From positions 1 to 64,000 of the forward strand of contig WTIZ01000038.1 in assembly GCA_011525035.1 (NCBI GenBank): 64,000 nucleotides of DNA, in the 5' to 3' direction. Made by a program: the position numbers and the translations under genes. The stretch comes from Cryomorphaceae bacterium (lineage in GTDB: Bacteria > Bacteroidota > Bacteroidia > Flavobacteriales > Schleiferiaceae). The notes beneath the pieces were generated by a model. The model saw only the letters and a program-made list of their open reading frames with translations. It made no database searches and had not been told where the DNA came from. Positions within the stretch are counted from its first letter, which is position 1; each line of letters begins with the position of its first letter. This document shows positions 44,656 to 56,437 of the stretch, piece by piece.

Positions 44656-45354
44656 TTAGTCAAGGAGGAAAATGGTTGGTCGTTTGTGTAAATCAGGCAA
44701 ATTCCTTGCCCAATCGGCAATAGTCTTAGTTTCAATGTACTCATTTTGCAGCGTGATATCGCAGGCGATGCACAACTTTGTCTCAGGATGGAGGACTTTT
44801 AAGAGTTCTTCCACAAGTTTATTGTTGCGGTAAGGAGTTTCCATAAAGATCTGAGTAATGCCGTCCTTTAAATCTTTTGTCATCGCCTGAAAAACGCGCT
44901 TCCGAATCCCTTGGTCGAAAGGAAGGTATCCTCGAAAGGTGAATTGCTGTCCGTTAAAACCACTGCCCATTAGTGCTAGAAGGATAGAGGAGGGGCCAAC
45001 TAAAGGTTTGACGGAAAGTCCTTTACGATGTGCAATACTGACGATCTCTGCTCCAGGATCGGCAACACAGGGGACTCCAGCTTCTGAAATTATCCCAACA
45101 TTCTCGCCTCTTTCTACAGGCTTTAAAAAACCAGGTAGGTCCAATGGATCTGTGTGCTTATCAAGAATTTCCATGTTGATGTCTCGCTGTATTTTCTCTG
45201 GAAGAAGACGCTTGATAAAGGCTCTGGCTGTTTTTTCATTCTCCACAATAAAATACTCTAGTGAATCAATGATCTTCACTACATCTGGAGGAAGTATTTC
45301 AGAGAAATTGTCTTCTCCTAAGCTATTAGGAATCAGATAGATATTTCCTTTCAT
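44656..45354 (-). CDS. Short tetrapyrrole-methylase-fold methyltransferase (RsmI-like)
   Basis: 232 residues, against about 286 for E. coli RsmI. The family marks are ISEAGVPCVADPGAEIVSIAH and LVGPSSILLALMGSGF (SAM-binding) and FMETPYRNNKLVEELL. RsmI methylates the 2'-OH of C1402 in 16S rRNA, but this short Bacteroidota variant lacks part of the C-terminus, so the target is uncertain. It overlaps the LMW phosphatase gene by 4 bases and directly precedes relA/spoT. Confidence 0.85.
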   Translation of the reverse strand: MKGNIYLIPNSLGEDNFSEILPPDVVKIIDSLEYFIVENEKTARAFIKRLLPEKIQRDINMEILDKHTDPLDLPGFLKPVERGENVGIISEAGVPCVADPGAEIVSIAHRKGLSVKPLVGPSSILLALMGSGFNGQQFTFRGYLPFDQGIRKRVFQAMTKDLKDGITQIFMETPYRNNKLVEELLKVLHPETKLCIACDITLQNEYIETKTIADWARNLPDLHKRPTIFLLD

Positions 45355-45797
45355 GAGTGTTGTTCTAAGAATTTTTCGATGGCCAAATCAAGCATATCAT
45401 ATACATCTTCAAAGCCACGCTGTCCACCTGTATATGGATCAGGCACTTGCCTATTTTCTCCTGGATATGCTTCATTCATGATTAAGCGCACTTTTGCTTT
45501 TGATGCTTCATCTGGAGCAAGTCTCGTAATGTTGGTATAGTTGGAGCTGTCCATGGCGAAAATTATATCGAACCTTTCAAAATCTTCAGCTAAAAATGGT
45601 CTTGAACGCTGCTGGTCTATATTCAATCCGCGGCCTTTTGCCGTAATGATAGATCGAGTATCAGGTCGCTCACCTTCGTGCCAACCGGACGTTCCCGCAC
45701 TGTCTATATACCAGTTTTCAGGTGCCTTTGATTCTAAAATTCCATGTGCAAGGGGAGAACGGCAAATGTTTCCCAAGCATACCATAAGTACATTCAT
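45351..45797 (-). CDS. Low-molecular-weight protein tyrosine phosphatase
   Basis: 148 residues, the usual LMW-PTP size. The active-site loop C7-L-G-N-I-C-R13-S (CX5R) comes directly after the first strand, and the general-acid motif DPYTGG lies near the C-terminus. It would dephosphorylate phosphotyrosine or act like arsenate reductases of this fold; the CX5R plus DPY loop favour phosphatase. The ATG directly follows the T-tract of the dnaA terminator, so it has no room for a separate promoter unless one lies in the terminator region. It is the first gene of the LMW-PTP, RsmI-like, relA/spoT group. Confidence 0.94.
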   Translation of the reverse strand: MNVLMVCLGNICRSPLAHGILESKAPENWYIDSAGTSGWHEGERPDTRSIITAKGRGLNIDQQRSRPFLAEDFERFDIIFAMDSSNYTNITRLAPDEASKAKVRLIMNEAYPGENRQVPDPYTGGQRGFEDVYDMLDLAIEKFLEQHS

Positions 45798-45828
45798 AAA
45801 AAAAAGTCAGTACCCGAAGATACTGACT
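45798..45828 (-). terminator. Rho-independent terminator of dnaA
   Basis: On the minus strand a 10-bp stem AGTCAGTATC / GGTACTGACT (one G-U pair, 45828-45819 and 45814-45805) has a very stable TTCG tetraloop and runs into eight T residues (45805-45798). The T-tract ends exactly at the ATG of the LMW phosphatase gene (45797). Confidence 0.93.
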
Positions 45829-45852
45829 CTTTTATGCATTCGTAGTATAAAA

Positions 45853-47286
45853 TTAAGCGAGTGTCAATCTCTTTTGTAGATCGTCCACGTAAGTCTTAAA
45901 TCGCTTATCTGTTTCTTTTAAATTGTTCACTGTACGGCAGGCGTGCAGTACTGTAGCATGGTCTTTATTCCCACACTGCTGACCAATAGAAGCAAGGCTG
46001 TTTTTAGTCAATTGTTTTGAGAAATACATGCTCAATTGACGTGCTTGTACAATTTCTCTCTTACGTGTTTTCGATTTGAGTAATTCTAGTGGCATGTCGA
46101 AATAATCGCAAACCACTTTTTGAATAAAATCGATTGAGATTTCACGAGTCGTACTCTTAACGAACTTATCTACCATCGACTTTACAAGTTCCATGGTGAT
46201 TTGCTTCTTATTCAAAGAGCTTTGAGCGAGAATACTAATAAGAGCCCCCTCGAGTTCACGTACATTCGAATTGATTGAGTAGGCGATAAACTCAACAATA
46301 TCTTGCTCTACTTCAATACCGTCATTGTACAATTTTTTACCTAAGATGGCTACACGAGTCTCGAGTCCTGGCTTCTGCAAATCAGCACTCAAGCCCCACT
46401 TAAAGCGACTTAACAAGCGCTGTTCCATTCCTTGAAGTTCCACAGGAGCTCTATCTGAGGTCAGAATGATTTGCTTCCCGTTTTGATGCAAGTGGTTAAA
46501 GATTTCAAAGAACACATCCTGAGTCTTCTCCTTTCCTGAGAAACTCTGAACATCATCAATGATCAACACATCAATCATTTGATAGAAGTGTACAAAGTCG
46601 TTTTTAGAGTTGTTACGGATGCTATCTATAAACTGCTGCGTGAATTTCTCAGCGCTTACATACAAAACAGTCTTCTCAGGGTAGTTGTCTTTGATTTCTA
46701 CACCGATAGCATGTGCCAAGTGTGTTTTACCAAGACCCACACCGCCATACAACATTAATGGATTGAATGAAGTACCTCCGGGACTCTTTCCAACTGCTAA
46801 ACCGGCTGATCTTGCCAGTCTATTGCAATCACCCTCGATAAAATTGTCGAAAGTGTAGTTAGGGTTTAGTTGACTATCAATATTCAACTTCTGCAATCCA
46901 GGGATCACGAAAGGATTTTTGATACTCTTTTCATTGGTAATAGCCACCGGCATATTTACGCTCTGAGGCTTATGCTTACGACGTCCTGAACTCGGTAGTT
47001 TCATGGTTGGCGGCGTACTGTTGTCATAGGAGTTCTCCATGACTATACTATATACCAGTTTTGCACCTTCACCAAGCCCTTTTGTAATAGCTGCTTTTAG
47101 TAAAGAAATGTAGTTTTCTTCAAGGTACTCGTAAAAGAATTTTGAAGGAACTTGGACGGTAAGAACGGTGCCTTGAATTTTAATCGGTTTGATCGGCGAA
47201 AACCATGTGTCATAACACTGGTCATCGACGTTATCCTTGATAAATTCTAAAGCTTCATTCCAAATAGTTCCAACTGTTTTACTCAT
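45853..47286 (-). CDS. dnaA: Chromosomal replication initiator DnaA
   Basis: 477 residues. Domain I (1-85, TIWNEALEFIKDNVDDQCYDTWFSPI) is followed by a short linker. The AAA+ domain III has Walker A GGVGLGKT at 181-188, Walker B VLIIDDVQ and the arginine-finger region ERTLLSRFKWGL-like (QRLLSRFKWGL). Domain IV ends with the DNA-binding helix-turn-helix (GNKDHATVLHACR). DnaA binds DnaA boxes at oriC and unwinds DNA; it also commonly regulates its own gene. A 333-base gene-free region with palindromes lies upstream, and a strong terminator lies downstream. Confidence 0.98.
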   Translation of the reverse strand: MSKTVGTIWNEALEFIKDNVDDQCYDTWFSPIKPIKIQGTVLTVQVPSKFFYEYLEENYISLLKAAITKGLGEGAKLVYSIVMENSYDNSTPPTMKLPSSGRRKHKPQSVNMPVAITNEKSIKNPFVIPGLQKLNIDSQLNPNYTFDNFIEGDCNRLARSAGLAVGKSPGGTSFNPLMLYGGVGLGKTHLAHAIGVEIKDNYPEKTVLYVSAEKFTQQFIDSIRNNSKNDFVHFYQMIDVLIIDDVQSFSGKEKTQDVFFEIFNHLHQNGKQIILTSDRAPVELQGMEQRLLSRFKWGLSADLQKPGLETRVAILGKKLYNDGIEVEQDIVEFIAYSINSNVRELEGALISILAQSSLNKKQITMELVKSMVDKFVKSTTREISIDFIQKVVCDYFDMPLELLKSKTRKREIVQARQLSMYFSKQLTKNSLASIGQQCGNKDHATVLHACRTVNNLKETDKRFKTYVDDLQKRLTLA

Positions 47287-47619
47287 GGCTCAAAAAAGGT
47301 CCTGTCTCGAGGTTGTTCAAGTCTCGAGACCGTGTTCGTGTGTCTCTTAAAAATAAGGGGTCTGCGCAGAGGAAAATTTTCCTCTTTGGCTTGCATTACA
47401 AATCTGTTGATAAATTCTCTTTCAACAAAATTTTTTTAGGGTTGTGTTAATAAAAAGTTTTTCTTAAGGGATTTGTAAACATCTGATTATCAGTGTATAA
47501 ATAATACCACCAAATTTTTTCGGTATAAAATACCACAATCGCCTCAATGTGTTGAAAATTCGAGGCTTGCAGAAGATTCCGTCCTAAAAACCGACTTTCA
47601 AAAATCTTAGATTTACCTC
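47287..47619. promoter_or_regulatory. dnaA/thioesterase intergenic region with palindromes
   Basis: This 333-base AT-rich gap holds no credible gene. Seen features: GTCTCGAG at 47304-47311 and the 10-bp palindrome GTCTCGAGAC at 47321-47330; a perfect 18-bp palindrome AGAGGAAAATTTTCCTCT at 47368-47385; a minus-strand TATTTTTA (47355-47348), one mismatch to the -7 consensus and pointing at dnaA; three DnaA-box-like sites with one or two mismatches to TGTGGATAA (47405-47413, 47445-47453, 47492-47500); and GGTATaaaATACC near 47522. It could be an autoregulated dnaA promoter, part of an origin, or both. No clear DnaA-box cluster is present. Confidence 0.45.
47608..47615 (+). promoter_or_regulatory. 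-7-like element 4 bases before the thioesterase gene
   Basis: TAGATTTA differs from TAnnTTTG only in the last base and is 4 bases from the ATG at 47620. No -33 TTG is found at 17-23 bases. Confidence 0.4.
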
Positions 47620-48048
47620 ATGGAAAAAATAAATTTGAAAGGAATTTTTGAGTTTCGTCCTAGATATTCTGAGACTGATCAAATGGGTGTAGTCTACTAC
47701 GGTAATTACGCTACCTATTTTGAGGTTGGTCGGGTCGAATTATTACGCGATTTAGGCATGAGCTACGCGGAGATGGAAAAGTCTGGAACGATGCTCCCAG
47801 TAGTCCATCTCGATATGGACTTTAAAGCAGGAGCAAAATATGATGAAGAACTCGTGCTTGAAACCTCCATTCTCGAAGTCCCCTCAAGAAAGATATCATT
47901 TTACCACACACTCAAGAACAAGGAGGGTAAAACTTTGGTAACAGGTAAAGTAGTCTTAGTATTTGTCGATACCAAAACCTTCAAAACAAAACAGTGTCCG
48001 GCAGATTTTAAAACACTACTGCTTAAGGCTTCTTCAACACAGTCGTAA
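47620..48048 (+). CDS. Acyl-CoA thioesterase, hotdog fold (YbgC/FadM type)
   Basis: 142 residues, typical for the family. The signature FRPRYSETDQMGVVYYGNYATYFEVGRVELLR contains the catalytic Asp of the 4-hydroxybenzoyl-CoA thioesterase class and the Y-G-N-Y motif. The protein should form a tetrameric hotdog enzyme hydrolysing short or medium acyl-CoA. The substrate is not readable. Its ATG is 4 bases from a TAGATTTA box. The 3' end overlaps the convergent protease gene by 26 bases. Confidence 0.93.
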   Translation: MEKINLKGIFEFRPRYSETDQMGVVYYGNYATYFEVGRVELLRDLGMSYAEMEKSGTMLPVVHLDMDFKAGAKYDEELVLETSILEVPSRKISFYHTLKNKEGKTLVTGKVVLVFVDTKTFKTKQCPADFKTLLLKASSTQS

Positions 48049-49603
48049 TTCCTGTTGAACTCGTAACGTGAATAACACTAGGAACATCCTCCAAATGCAA
48101 CTCATTCATCGCTGTTCCTGAAGACAACAGCTGTCCGTTTAAGCTATATATCTGGTAGGAATAAGCTTCGTCTGTAGGGAATTTCACCTTAACAGTGCCT
48201 TCATAACTCAAATAAGGTGTTTTCTGGTCTTTATTCTCTTCTTCAATAGAAATGCCGCTCAGTATGTTTTTTGGTGCTCCAAATGCTGCGTAAATGGCTT
48301 GCGAGTAGTTCCCATTGTTCACAATTGAGTCAGCGGACAACATATTTTCCGCGATGTCACGTAAACTTTGAAAGGACATGAGTTGATATAGGCTTTCTAG
48401 AACTATTTTATCTGCAAGTGAGTCATTCACTGTGGTAGCTGCGCTAAACTCAAGCATTGCACCGACCATGATATCTGTGTGCTGATAGATGTTCCAAAAC
48501 GAACTAATAGTGTTGTAATCCTTTTGTCCGTCATAAACGGCACTTCGTCCGTTCCAAAAGGTATTATTACCGTCCCAATCGAATATTCGCGTGCTTTGAA
48601 CACCACTCATTCTGCCGTAACGCTCCGCGAAATAGTCGCCTAATGCCTCATCAAAAGTTCGCCTCTCATCACCATTGGTAGAGGCTGGAGCAGCACCGTG
48701 ACTGATGGCGTGTCCAAGTTCATGGATAATAACATCTGCATCTTCCGCATCGTCTACGCCGCCTTCTCCGAAAAACAGGCGCGGAGGGTTAGTACCCCAG
48801 TTGAACATTGAGTTATCCTGTCCATTTAATGCTTGAGGATCAACATGTATGGCATAATTAAGAATGTTTCCATAGCCCAATGCATTCAAGTATTCGTTTT
48901 GCTTGGTAATGTGGTAGGTTACCATCACTTGTTCGAATTCATCGTTGGCTCTTCCCGAAACCCAATTGTTAGGGTCAGTACTGATGCTGATGTATGGTGC
49001 ATCGAAGTCAATCACATGTATGTAATCGTTTTTCAAACGAACTGTATCATTTACAACATCTACGGTCACAGAGTCGAGCACAGTTAAACTGTCAAGCACC
49101 CCGGCATTTCCATCGTTCATATCAGTGTATATACCACCATAACTTAAGTTGTTGGGGGTCAATGGATCTGGGTTAAATACACGAACTTGCACAGTTGTAT
49201 CATTAAAATGAAGATTTAAGTCTAACTCTTCAATTAATTCATTTTCAGAATTATAGAATGAAACAGAATGTTCGAATCCGTCGTTAGTCGTATCAGGTCT
49301 AACGGACAGCCAGTTGTTGGACCTCCACAAGAGATATGGACCTTCTAGAGACGGGTTAAGAGCGGCACGGGCTTCTTGACTTAATGATGATTTCGTTTTA
49401 ATCATGTTGCCATCTAGCGACCGAATTTCCAAGTACTGATGCTCGAGAATTGGGATGTTTTGGTAGCGATAAGTAAATCGTTGGTATTGCGCATGCGGGC
49501 TATTACGCGTGGTAAAATACTCGTGCTCTAATCCCTCGATATTCTGACCGTAGGTTAAACTACTTATTAGTGTGAACAGTAATGTGATGATTCTTCTTGA
49601 CAT
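48023..49603 (-). CDS. Secreted zinc metalloprotease (HEXXH, gluzincin-like) with C-terminal sorting-like domain
   Basis: 526 residues. The signal peptide (MSRRIITLLFTLISSLTYGQ) is followed by a propeptide-like half (about 21-215), then the catalytic motif HELGH at 294-298 with third ligand Glu319 in TFDEALGDYFAE, as in thermolysin/fungalysin-type peptidases. The last 75 residues (SYQIYSLNGQLLSSG...VPSVIHV) resemble a T9SS type-A sorting domain but lack the usual Y-P-N-P start. The protein is probably exported to the surface and degrades peptides or proteins. It overlaps yigZ by 44 bases and is the last gene of ribD-yigZ-protease. Confidence 0.9.
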   Translation of the reverse strand: MSRRIITLLFTLISSLTYGQNIEGLEHEYFTTRNSPHAQYQRFTYRYQNIPILEHQYLEIRSLDGNMIKTKSSLSQEARAALNPSLEGPYLLWRSNNWLSVRPDTTNDGFEHSVSFYNSENELIEELDLNLHFNDTTVQVRVFNPDPLTPNNLSYGGIYTDMNDGNAGVLDSLTVLDSVTVDVVNDTVRLKNDYIHVIDFDAPYISISTDPNNWVSGRANDEFEQVMVTYHITKQNEYLNALGYGNILNYAIHVDPQALNGQDNSMFNWGTNPPRLFFGEGGVDDAEDADVIIHELGHAISHGAAPASTNGDERRTFDEALGDYFAERYGRMSGVQSTRIFDWDGNNTFWNGRSAVYDGQKDYNTISSFWNIYQHTDIMVGAMLEFSAATTVNDSLADKIVLESLYQLMSFQSLRDIAENMLSADSIVNNGNYSQAIYAAFGAPKNILSGISIEEENKDQKTPYLSYEGTVKVKFPTDEAYSYQIYSLNGQLLSSGTAMNELHLEDVPSVIHVTSSTGITTVLKKP

Positions 49604-50177
49604 AATCCATTGCCTCGCCGAACAGTGACCGACGAATTGTTAGGGTATAAGTTACTCTTTCTCGTTGTTCTCTAGCTACAACATCTGCGCCATAGATTTT
49701 GATCATTCTCTCCACCAAGGCCATGTGCTCATAGCTTGTGCTCAAGGTAAGCTCCTCAGAAATGATCTGTTTGATCTTCGGGGCGTTAGCAACTGCCAAT
49801 TCAGCACTGCCACCGTAAGCTGCTATTAAACCTGGTACGCCGAGTTTAGTACCTCCGAAATATCGGACCACCACACAGGCTAAATTCGTCATGCCCGAGC
49901 TCACAAGCGAACGAAGTATAGGAGCTCCAGCAGTGTTTCTTGGCTCTCCGTCGTCGTTGGATTTATGAAAGTCAGCCTCTTCGCCTAAAATGAACGCCCA
50001 GCAGTGATGACGCGCATTAGGTTCTTGTTCCTTGATGAAATTGAGCTGACTTTTAAAGCTCTCTTCACTTTTCACCGGAAAGAGATAGGCCTTGAATTTG
50101 CTGCCCTTATCCTTTAATTCACCTAAAGCAGGTTCATCTATTGTATAGAAGAAATCAACTGCGCTCATATCGGTCAT
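49560..50177 (-). CDS. YigZ/IMPACT family protein
   Basis: 205 residues; a Met three codons downstream (50168) is an equally likely start. The IMPACT/UPF0029 core is clear: GSKFKAYLFPVKSEESF, ARHHCWAFILGE, DDGEPRNTAGAPILRSL and VVVRYFGGTKLGVPGLIAAYG. The C-terminal domain is short and ferredoxin-like. The biochemical role of YigZ proteins is not settled. It overlaps ribD by 23 bases. Confidence 0.95.
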   Translation of the reverse strand: MTDMSAVDFFYTIDEPALGELKDKGSKFKAYLFPVKSEESFKSQLNFIKEQEPNARHHCWAFILGEEADFHKSNDDGEPRNTAGAPILRSLVSSGMTNLACVVVRYFGGTKLGVPGLIAAYGGSAELAVANAPKIKQIISEELTLSTSYEHMALVERMIKIYGADVVAREQRERVTYTLTIRRSLFGEAMDYVKKNHHITVHTNK

Positions 50178-51162
50178 TTCCTAGTTGAGCAAGTGTAGTA
50201 AGTTTCGGTGCTTCAGGAGCATTAACTCCATCTTCAAGTTGATCCTTTGAAATATACTTATGAATGCTATCGGCAAGATTAGAATCGATAAAGGACTGTA
50301 ATATTCTTGCACCACCTTCAACCAAAATGTGATTCAGACCGAAATCTAACAACTTAGGCACCCATTGATCTAAATTCCTGGGGTCACAATTGATTCCGGA
50401 ATACCCCTGCGGCAATTTATTACCGATAATTATAGGCTGAACTGCTAAGCTAGCGAGCCATTCTCGTTGCAAGGGAAAGTCTTGGCTAAGTAAAATGATA
50501 GGGGTAGGGCTTTGACCAGACCATTTTCTAGTGGTTAAACTAGGCCTGTCGAAACATGCAGTTTTAGAACTAATCAAAATACCGTCGACAGATCCACGAA
50601 GTTGATGTGTTCTCAATGCAGCTAATGGACCGCTTATGCTCAAAGCTTTTTCCTCAGCAGTTCTGTATCCGTCGATATGGCCCGAATCATTCTCAGCCCA
50701 CTTCAACGTGAAATGAGGCCTATTCTTGGTCATATTCGTCCAAAAGACCTCGTTCAGCTGCCTGTATACCTTTGGTGAAGGCGCAAACTCTACTTTGATT
50801 CCATGATTTCTAAGATGAGCGACACCCTTCCCGTCAACCTTACTATGAGGATCACCAGTACCAATAACCACATGAGGAATACCATGAGAAGAGATAAGTT
50901 CACAGCAAGGTGGTGTCTTGCCGTAATGGGCACAAGGTTCTAGAGAGCAATATAAAATGCTCTGCTTCAGTAAATCATGGTTTTCGACACTTCTAATGGC
51001 CATGACCTCTGCATGAGGTTCTCCAGCCTTTCTATGGTAACCTTCTCCTATGATTACACCATTGTGAACCACGACTGCACCTACCATAGGATTGGGAGAT
51101 GTAGTGCCTCTGCCATAGTTAGCGAGTTGTAGGCAACGTGTGAGAAACTTACTGTGGTTCAT
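50155..51162 (-). CDS. ribD: Bifunctional diaminohydroxyphosphoribosylaminopyrimidine deaminase / reductase RibD
   Basis: 335 residues. The N-terminal deaminase has the zinc site HAEVMAIRS (His-Ala-Glu) and CSLEPCAHYGKTPPC (two Cys). The C-terminal reductase domain (about 150-335) has GSVDGILISSKT and HILVEGGARILQSF. The enzyme performs two steps of riboflavin synthesis from the GTP-derived pyrimidine. Its promoter is the best in the window: a TTG, 19 bases, TACCTTTG, then 4 bases and the ATG, so the message should be leaderless or almost so. It leads the ribD-yigZ-protease operon. Confidence 0.96.
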   Translation of the reverse strand: MNHSKFLTRCLQLANYGRGTTSPNPMVGAVVVHNGVIIGEGYHRKAGEPHAEVMAIRSVENHDLLKQSILYCSLEPCAHYGKTPPCCELISSHGIPHVVIGTGDPHSKVDGKGVAHLRNHGIKVEFAPSPKVYRQLNEVFWTNMTKNRPHFTLKWAENDSGHIDGYRTAEEKALSISGPLAALRTHQLRGSVDGILISSKTACFDRPSLTTRKWSGQSPTPIILLSQDFPLQREWLASLAVQPIIIGNKLPQGYSGINCDPRNLDQWVPKLLDFGLNHILVEGGARILQSFIDSNLADSIHKYISKDQLEDGVNAPEAPKLTTLAQLGNDRYERS

Positions 51163-51166
51163 AGCT

Positions 51167-51196
51167 CAAAGGTAGGAGGCTGTGATGTAATTTCAA
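51167..51196 (-). promoter_or_regulatory. Promoter of ribD (TTG-N19-TAnnTTTG, 4 bases from the ATG)
   Basis: On the minus strand TTG (51196-51194), 19 bases, and TACCTTTG (51174-51167) match the consensus at every fixed position, and AGCT separates the box from the ATG at 51162. Given where Bacteroidota -7 boxes usually sit relative to +1, transcription would begin at or within about two bases of the start codon. Confidence 0.85.
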
Positions 51197-51201
51197 GCCA
51201 A

Positions 51202-54490
<3,289 letters not shown>

Positions 54491-54498
<8 letters not shown>

Positions 54499-55378
54499 AG
54501 GAGTACCGAAAGGAGTAGGGGTCGCTTTGATAACACCCTTTCACAATGATGGCTCTATTGATTTTAACGGCCTAGAAAGACTACTTGAACACTGCATTAA
54601 TGGTGGAGTAGATTATTTCGTGGTCAATGGAACCACTGCAGAAAATCCAACACTGAGTAAAGAAGAGCGATACACAGTATTAGATTTCGTTTTAGAAAAG
54701 AATGCCAATCGTTTGCCTGTGGTTTTCGGAATTGGCGGAAATAACACCATGGCTGTTGCGCAGGAAATGTCTGCATTTAATGTTGACGGTGTAAGTGCGT
54801 TGCTAAGTGCAAGTCCATACTACAATAAGCCTACTCAAGAAGGAATTTACCAGCATTACAAGGCTTTGAGTGAAGCGTCTAGTTTGCCAATTATTCTTTA
54901 CAACGTTCCTGGAAGAACAAGCTCTAATATCTCTGCGGAAACTACGCTGCGTCTAGCTGCTGACTTTGAAAATATTGTAGCAATTAAAGAGGCGAGTGGA
55001 AATTTAGATCAGATCACTGAACTTGTTTTAGGGCGTCCAGAAGGTTTTAAAATCATTTCTGGTGACGACAATCTAACATTTGCCATGTTAGGTATAGGTT
55101 GTGACGGTGTAATCTCTGTCAGCGGACAAGGAGTGCCAGAAGTATTCTGTAAGGTTTACGATGAAGCCGTTCAAGGCAATTGGTCCGCATCAAAAGAGGC
55201 ACATCTATCGCTGTTTAACCTGACTAATTTGTTATTTGCAGAGGGTAATCCTGCAGGGATTAAGGCTGTTCTGGAAATAAGAGAGATTTGTGGTGACCAT
55301 GTAAGATTGCCTTTGGTTCCTGCTACTTCAAGGCTAAAAGCATCTATCAAAGCGGAGTTAGACCGTTTAGACTTTTAG
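54491..55378 (+). CDS. dapA: 4-hydroxy-tetrahydrodipicolinate synthase
   Basis: 295 residues, normal DapA length. The Schiff-base lysine is K166 (VAIKEASGN) and the proton-relay tyrosine is Y137 (ILYNVPGRTSS); VVNGTTAENPTLS carries the TTAE-type substrate loop (TTGE in many homologues). It condenses pyruvate with aspartate semialdehyde in lysine and diaminopimelate synthesis. It lies between the DUF6913-like gene and a glycosyltransferase. Confidence 0.97.
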
Positions 55379-55384
55379 ACATTC

Positions 55385-56416
55385 ATGTCTATTAAGATTC
55401 TTTACGCTTTTCAGGGTACTGGCAATGGCCATGTCGCCCGAGCAAGAGATCTTGTTCCCCGTTTAAGTAAGTACGCCGAGGTTGATGTATTGGTAGCTGG
55501 TACGCAAAGTGATCTCAAATTAGATTTCCCCATTAAATACCGCCGATATGGACTTACTATGGTCTATGATTCCAAAGGGGCGGTTAGTTATTGGCAAAGC
55601 TTTATTCGGAACAAGCCCATTCGATTCATAAAAGATGTCCTTTCCCTTCCTGTAAGGGAATATGACGCCGTATTCATCGATTTTGAAGCTGTCGCTTCAT
55701 ACGCTTGTTTACTGCGAGGGATACCTTCTCTACAACTAAGCCATCAAGCTGCTTTTTGGTCAAGTAAAACCCCACGTCCAAGAAAGCGTATTTGGCACTG
55801 GGAGTGGGTGATATCGAACATGTCCCCATCGAAATACGCCATTGGATTTCACTTTGAAAACTATGATAAATTCATACTCCCACCCATCATCAGGAAGGAA
55901 ATCCGGGAACTAGAATTAGAGGATAGAGGACATTACACTATTTACTTGCCATCCTATTCAGCAGAGGAAATTGTAGCTTTTACGGCCCAATTCCCAAACG
56001 AACGTTTTGAAGTGTTTTCTCGAGTAGAGAAACAGTACTCTACTGATAACACGATTGTTAAGCCCGTAGGAGTTGAAGGCTATCTCGAGAGTTTCAGAAC
56101 TTGTACTGGTCTTATTTGCGGTGCTGGCTTCGAAGCACCTTCCGAAGCCTTGTACTGCGGCAAAAAACTACTGATTAGCCCGATTAATGGCCAATATGAA
56201 CAAGCCTCTAACGCAGTTGCAGCCTCGCTAATTGGTGTTGAAGTATTTGATTCTTTGGACACGACTGGCAAGGCCATTTGGCAAGAATTCTTAAACAGTA
56301 CACATCGGAATAAAATTGATTTTCCTGATTATGCGGATGTACTAGTTGAACAGCTGATTAGCAATGTAGAAAAGGGCAGGGATTATGATGATATTTCCTC
56401 TTTACAAGTTTGGTAA
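55385..56416 (+). CDS. Glycosyltransferase of the MurG/GT28-like (PF13528) type
   Basis: 343 residues. The N-terminal Rossmann start (ILYAFQGTGNGHVARARDLVPRL) resembles GT-B enzymes such as MurG and monogalactosyldiacylglycerol synthases. The C-terminal half has LICGAGFEAPSEALYCGKKLLISPINGQYEQASNA, which corresponds to the donor-binding motif of this class. The donor and acceptor cannot be read. It follows dapA by 6 bases and ends 21 bases before bamD. Confidence 0.85.
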   Translation: MSIKILYAFQGTGNGHVARARDLVPRLSKYAEVDVLVAGTQSDLKLDFPIKYRRYGLTMVYDSKGAVSYWQSFIRNKPIRFIKDVLSLPVREYDAVFIDFEAVASYACLLRGIPSLQLSHQAAFWSSKTPRPRKRIWHWEWVISNMSPSKYAIGFHFENYDKFILPPIIRKEIRELELEDRGHYTIYLPSYSAEEIVAFTAQFPNERFEVFSRVEKQYSTDNTIVKPVGVEGYLESFRTCTGLICGAGFEAPSEALYCGKKLLISPINGQYEQASNAVAASLIGVEVFDSLDTTGKAIWQEFLNSTHRNKIDFPDYADVLVEQLISNVEKGRDYDDISSLQVW

Positions 56417-56422
56417 ATACCT

Positions 56423-56430
56423 TACCTTTG
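56423..56430 (+). promoter_or_regulatory. -7 promoter element for the bamD operon
   Basis: TACCTTTG matches TAnnTTTG exactly, 7 bases before the first bamD ATG (56438) and 10 bases before the second. No -33 TTG at 19 bases is present (TTT at the expected place). Confidence 0.55.
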
Positions 56431-56437
56431 CCCGTCA

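Noticed and set aside
47287-47619. Confident oriC call
   Set aside because: Only imperfect DnaA-box-like sites are visible and no tight cluster; many Bacteroidota origins are not beside dnaA. Reported as a regulatory region instead.
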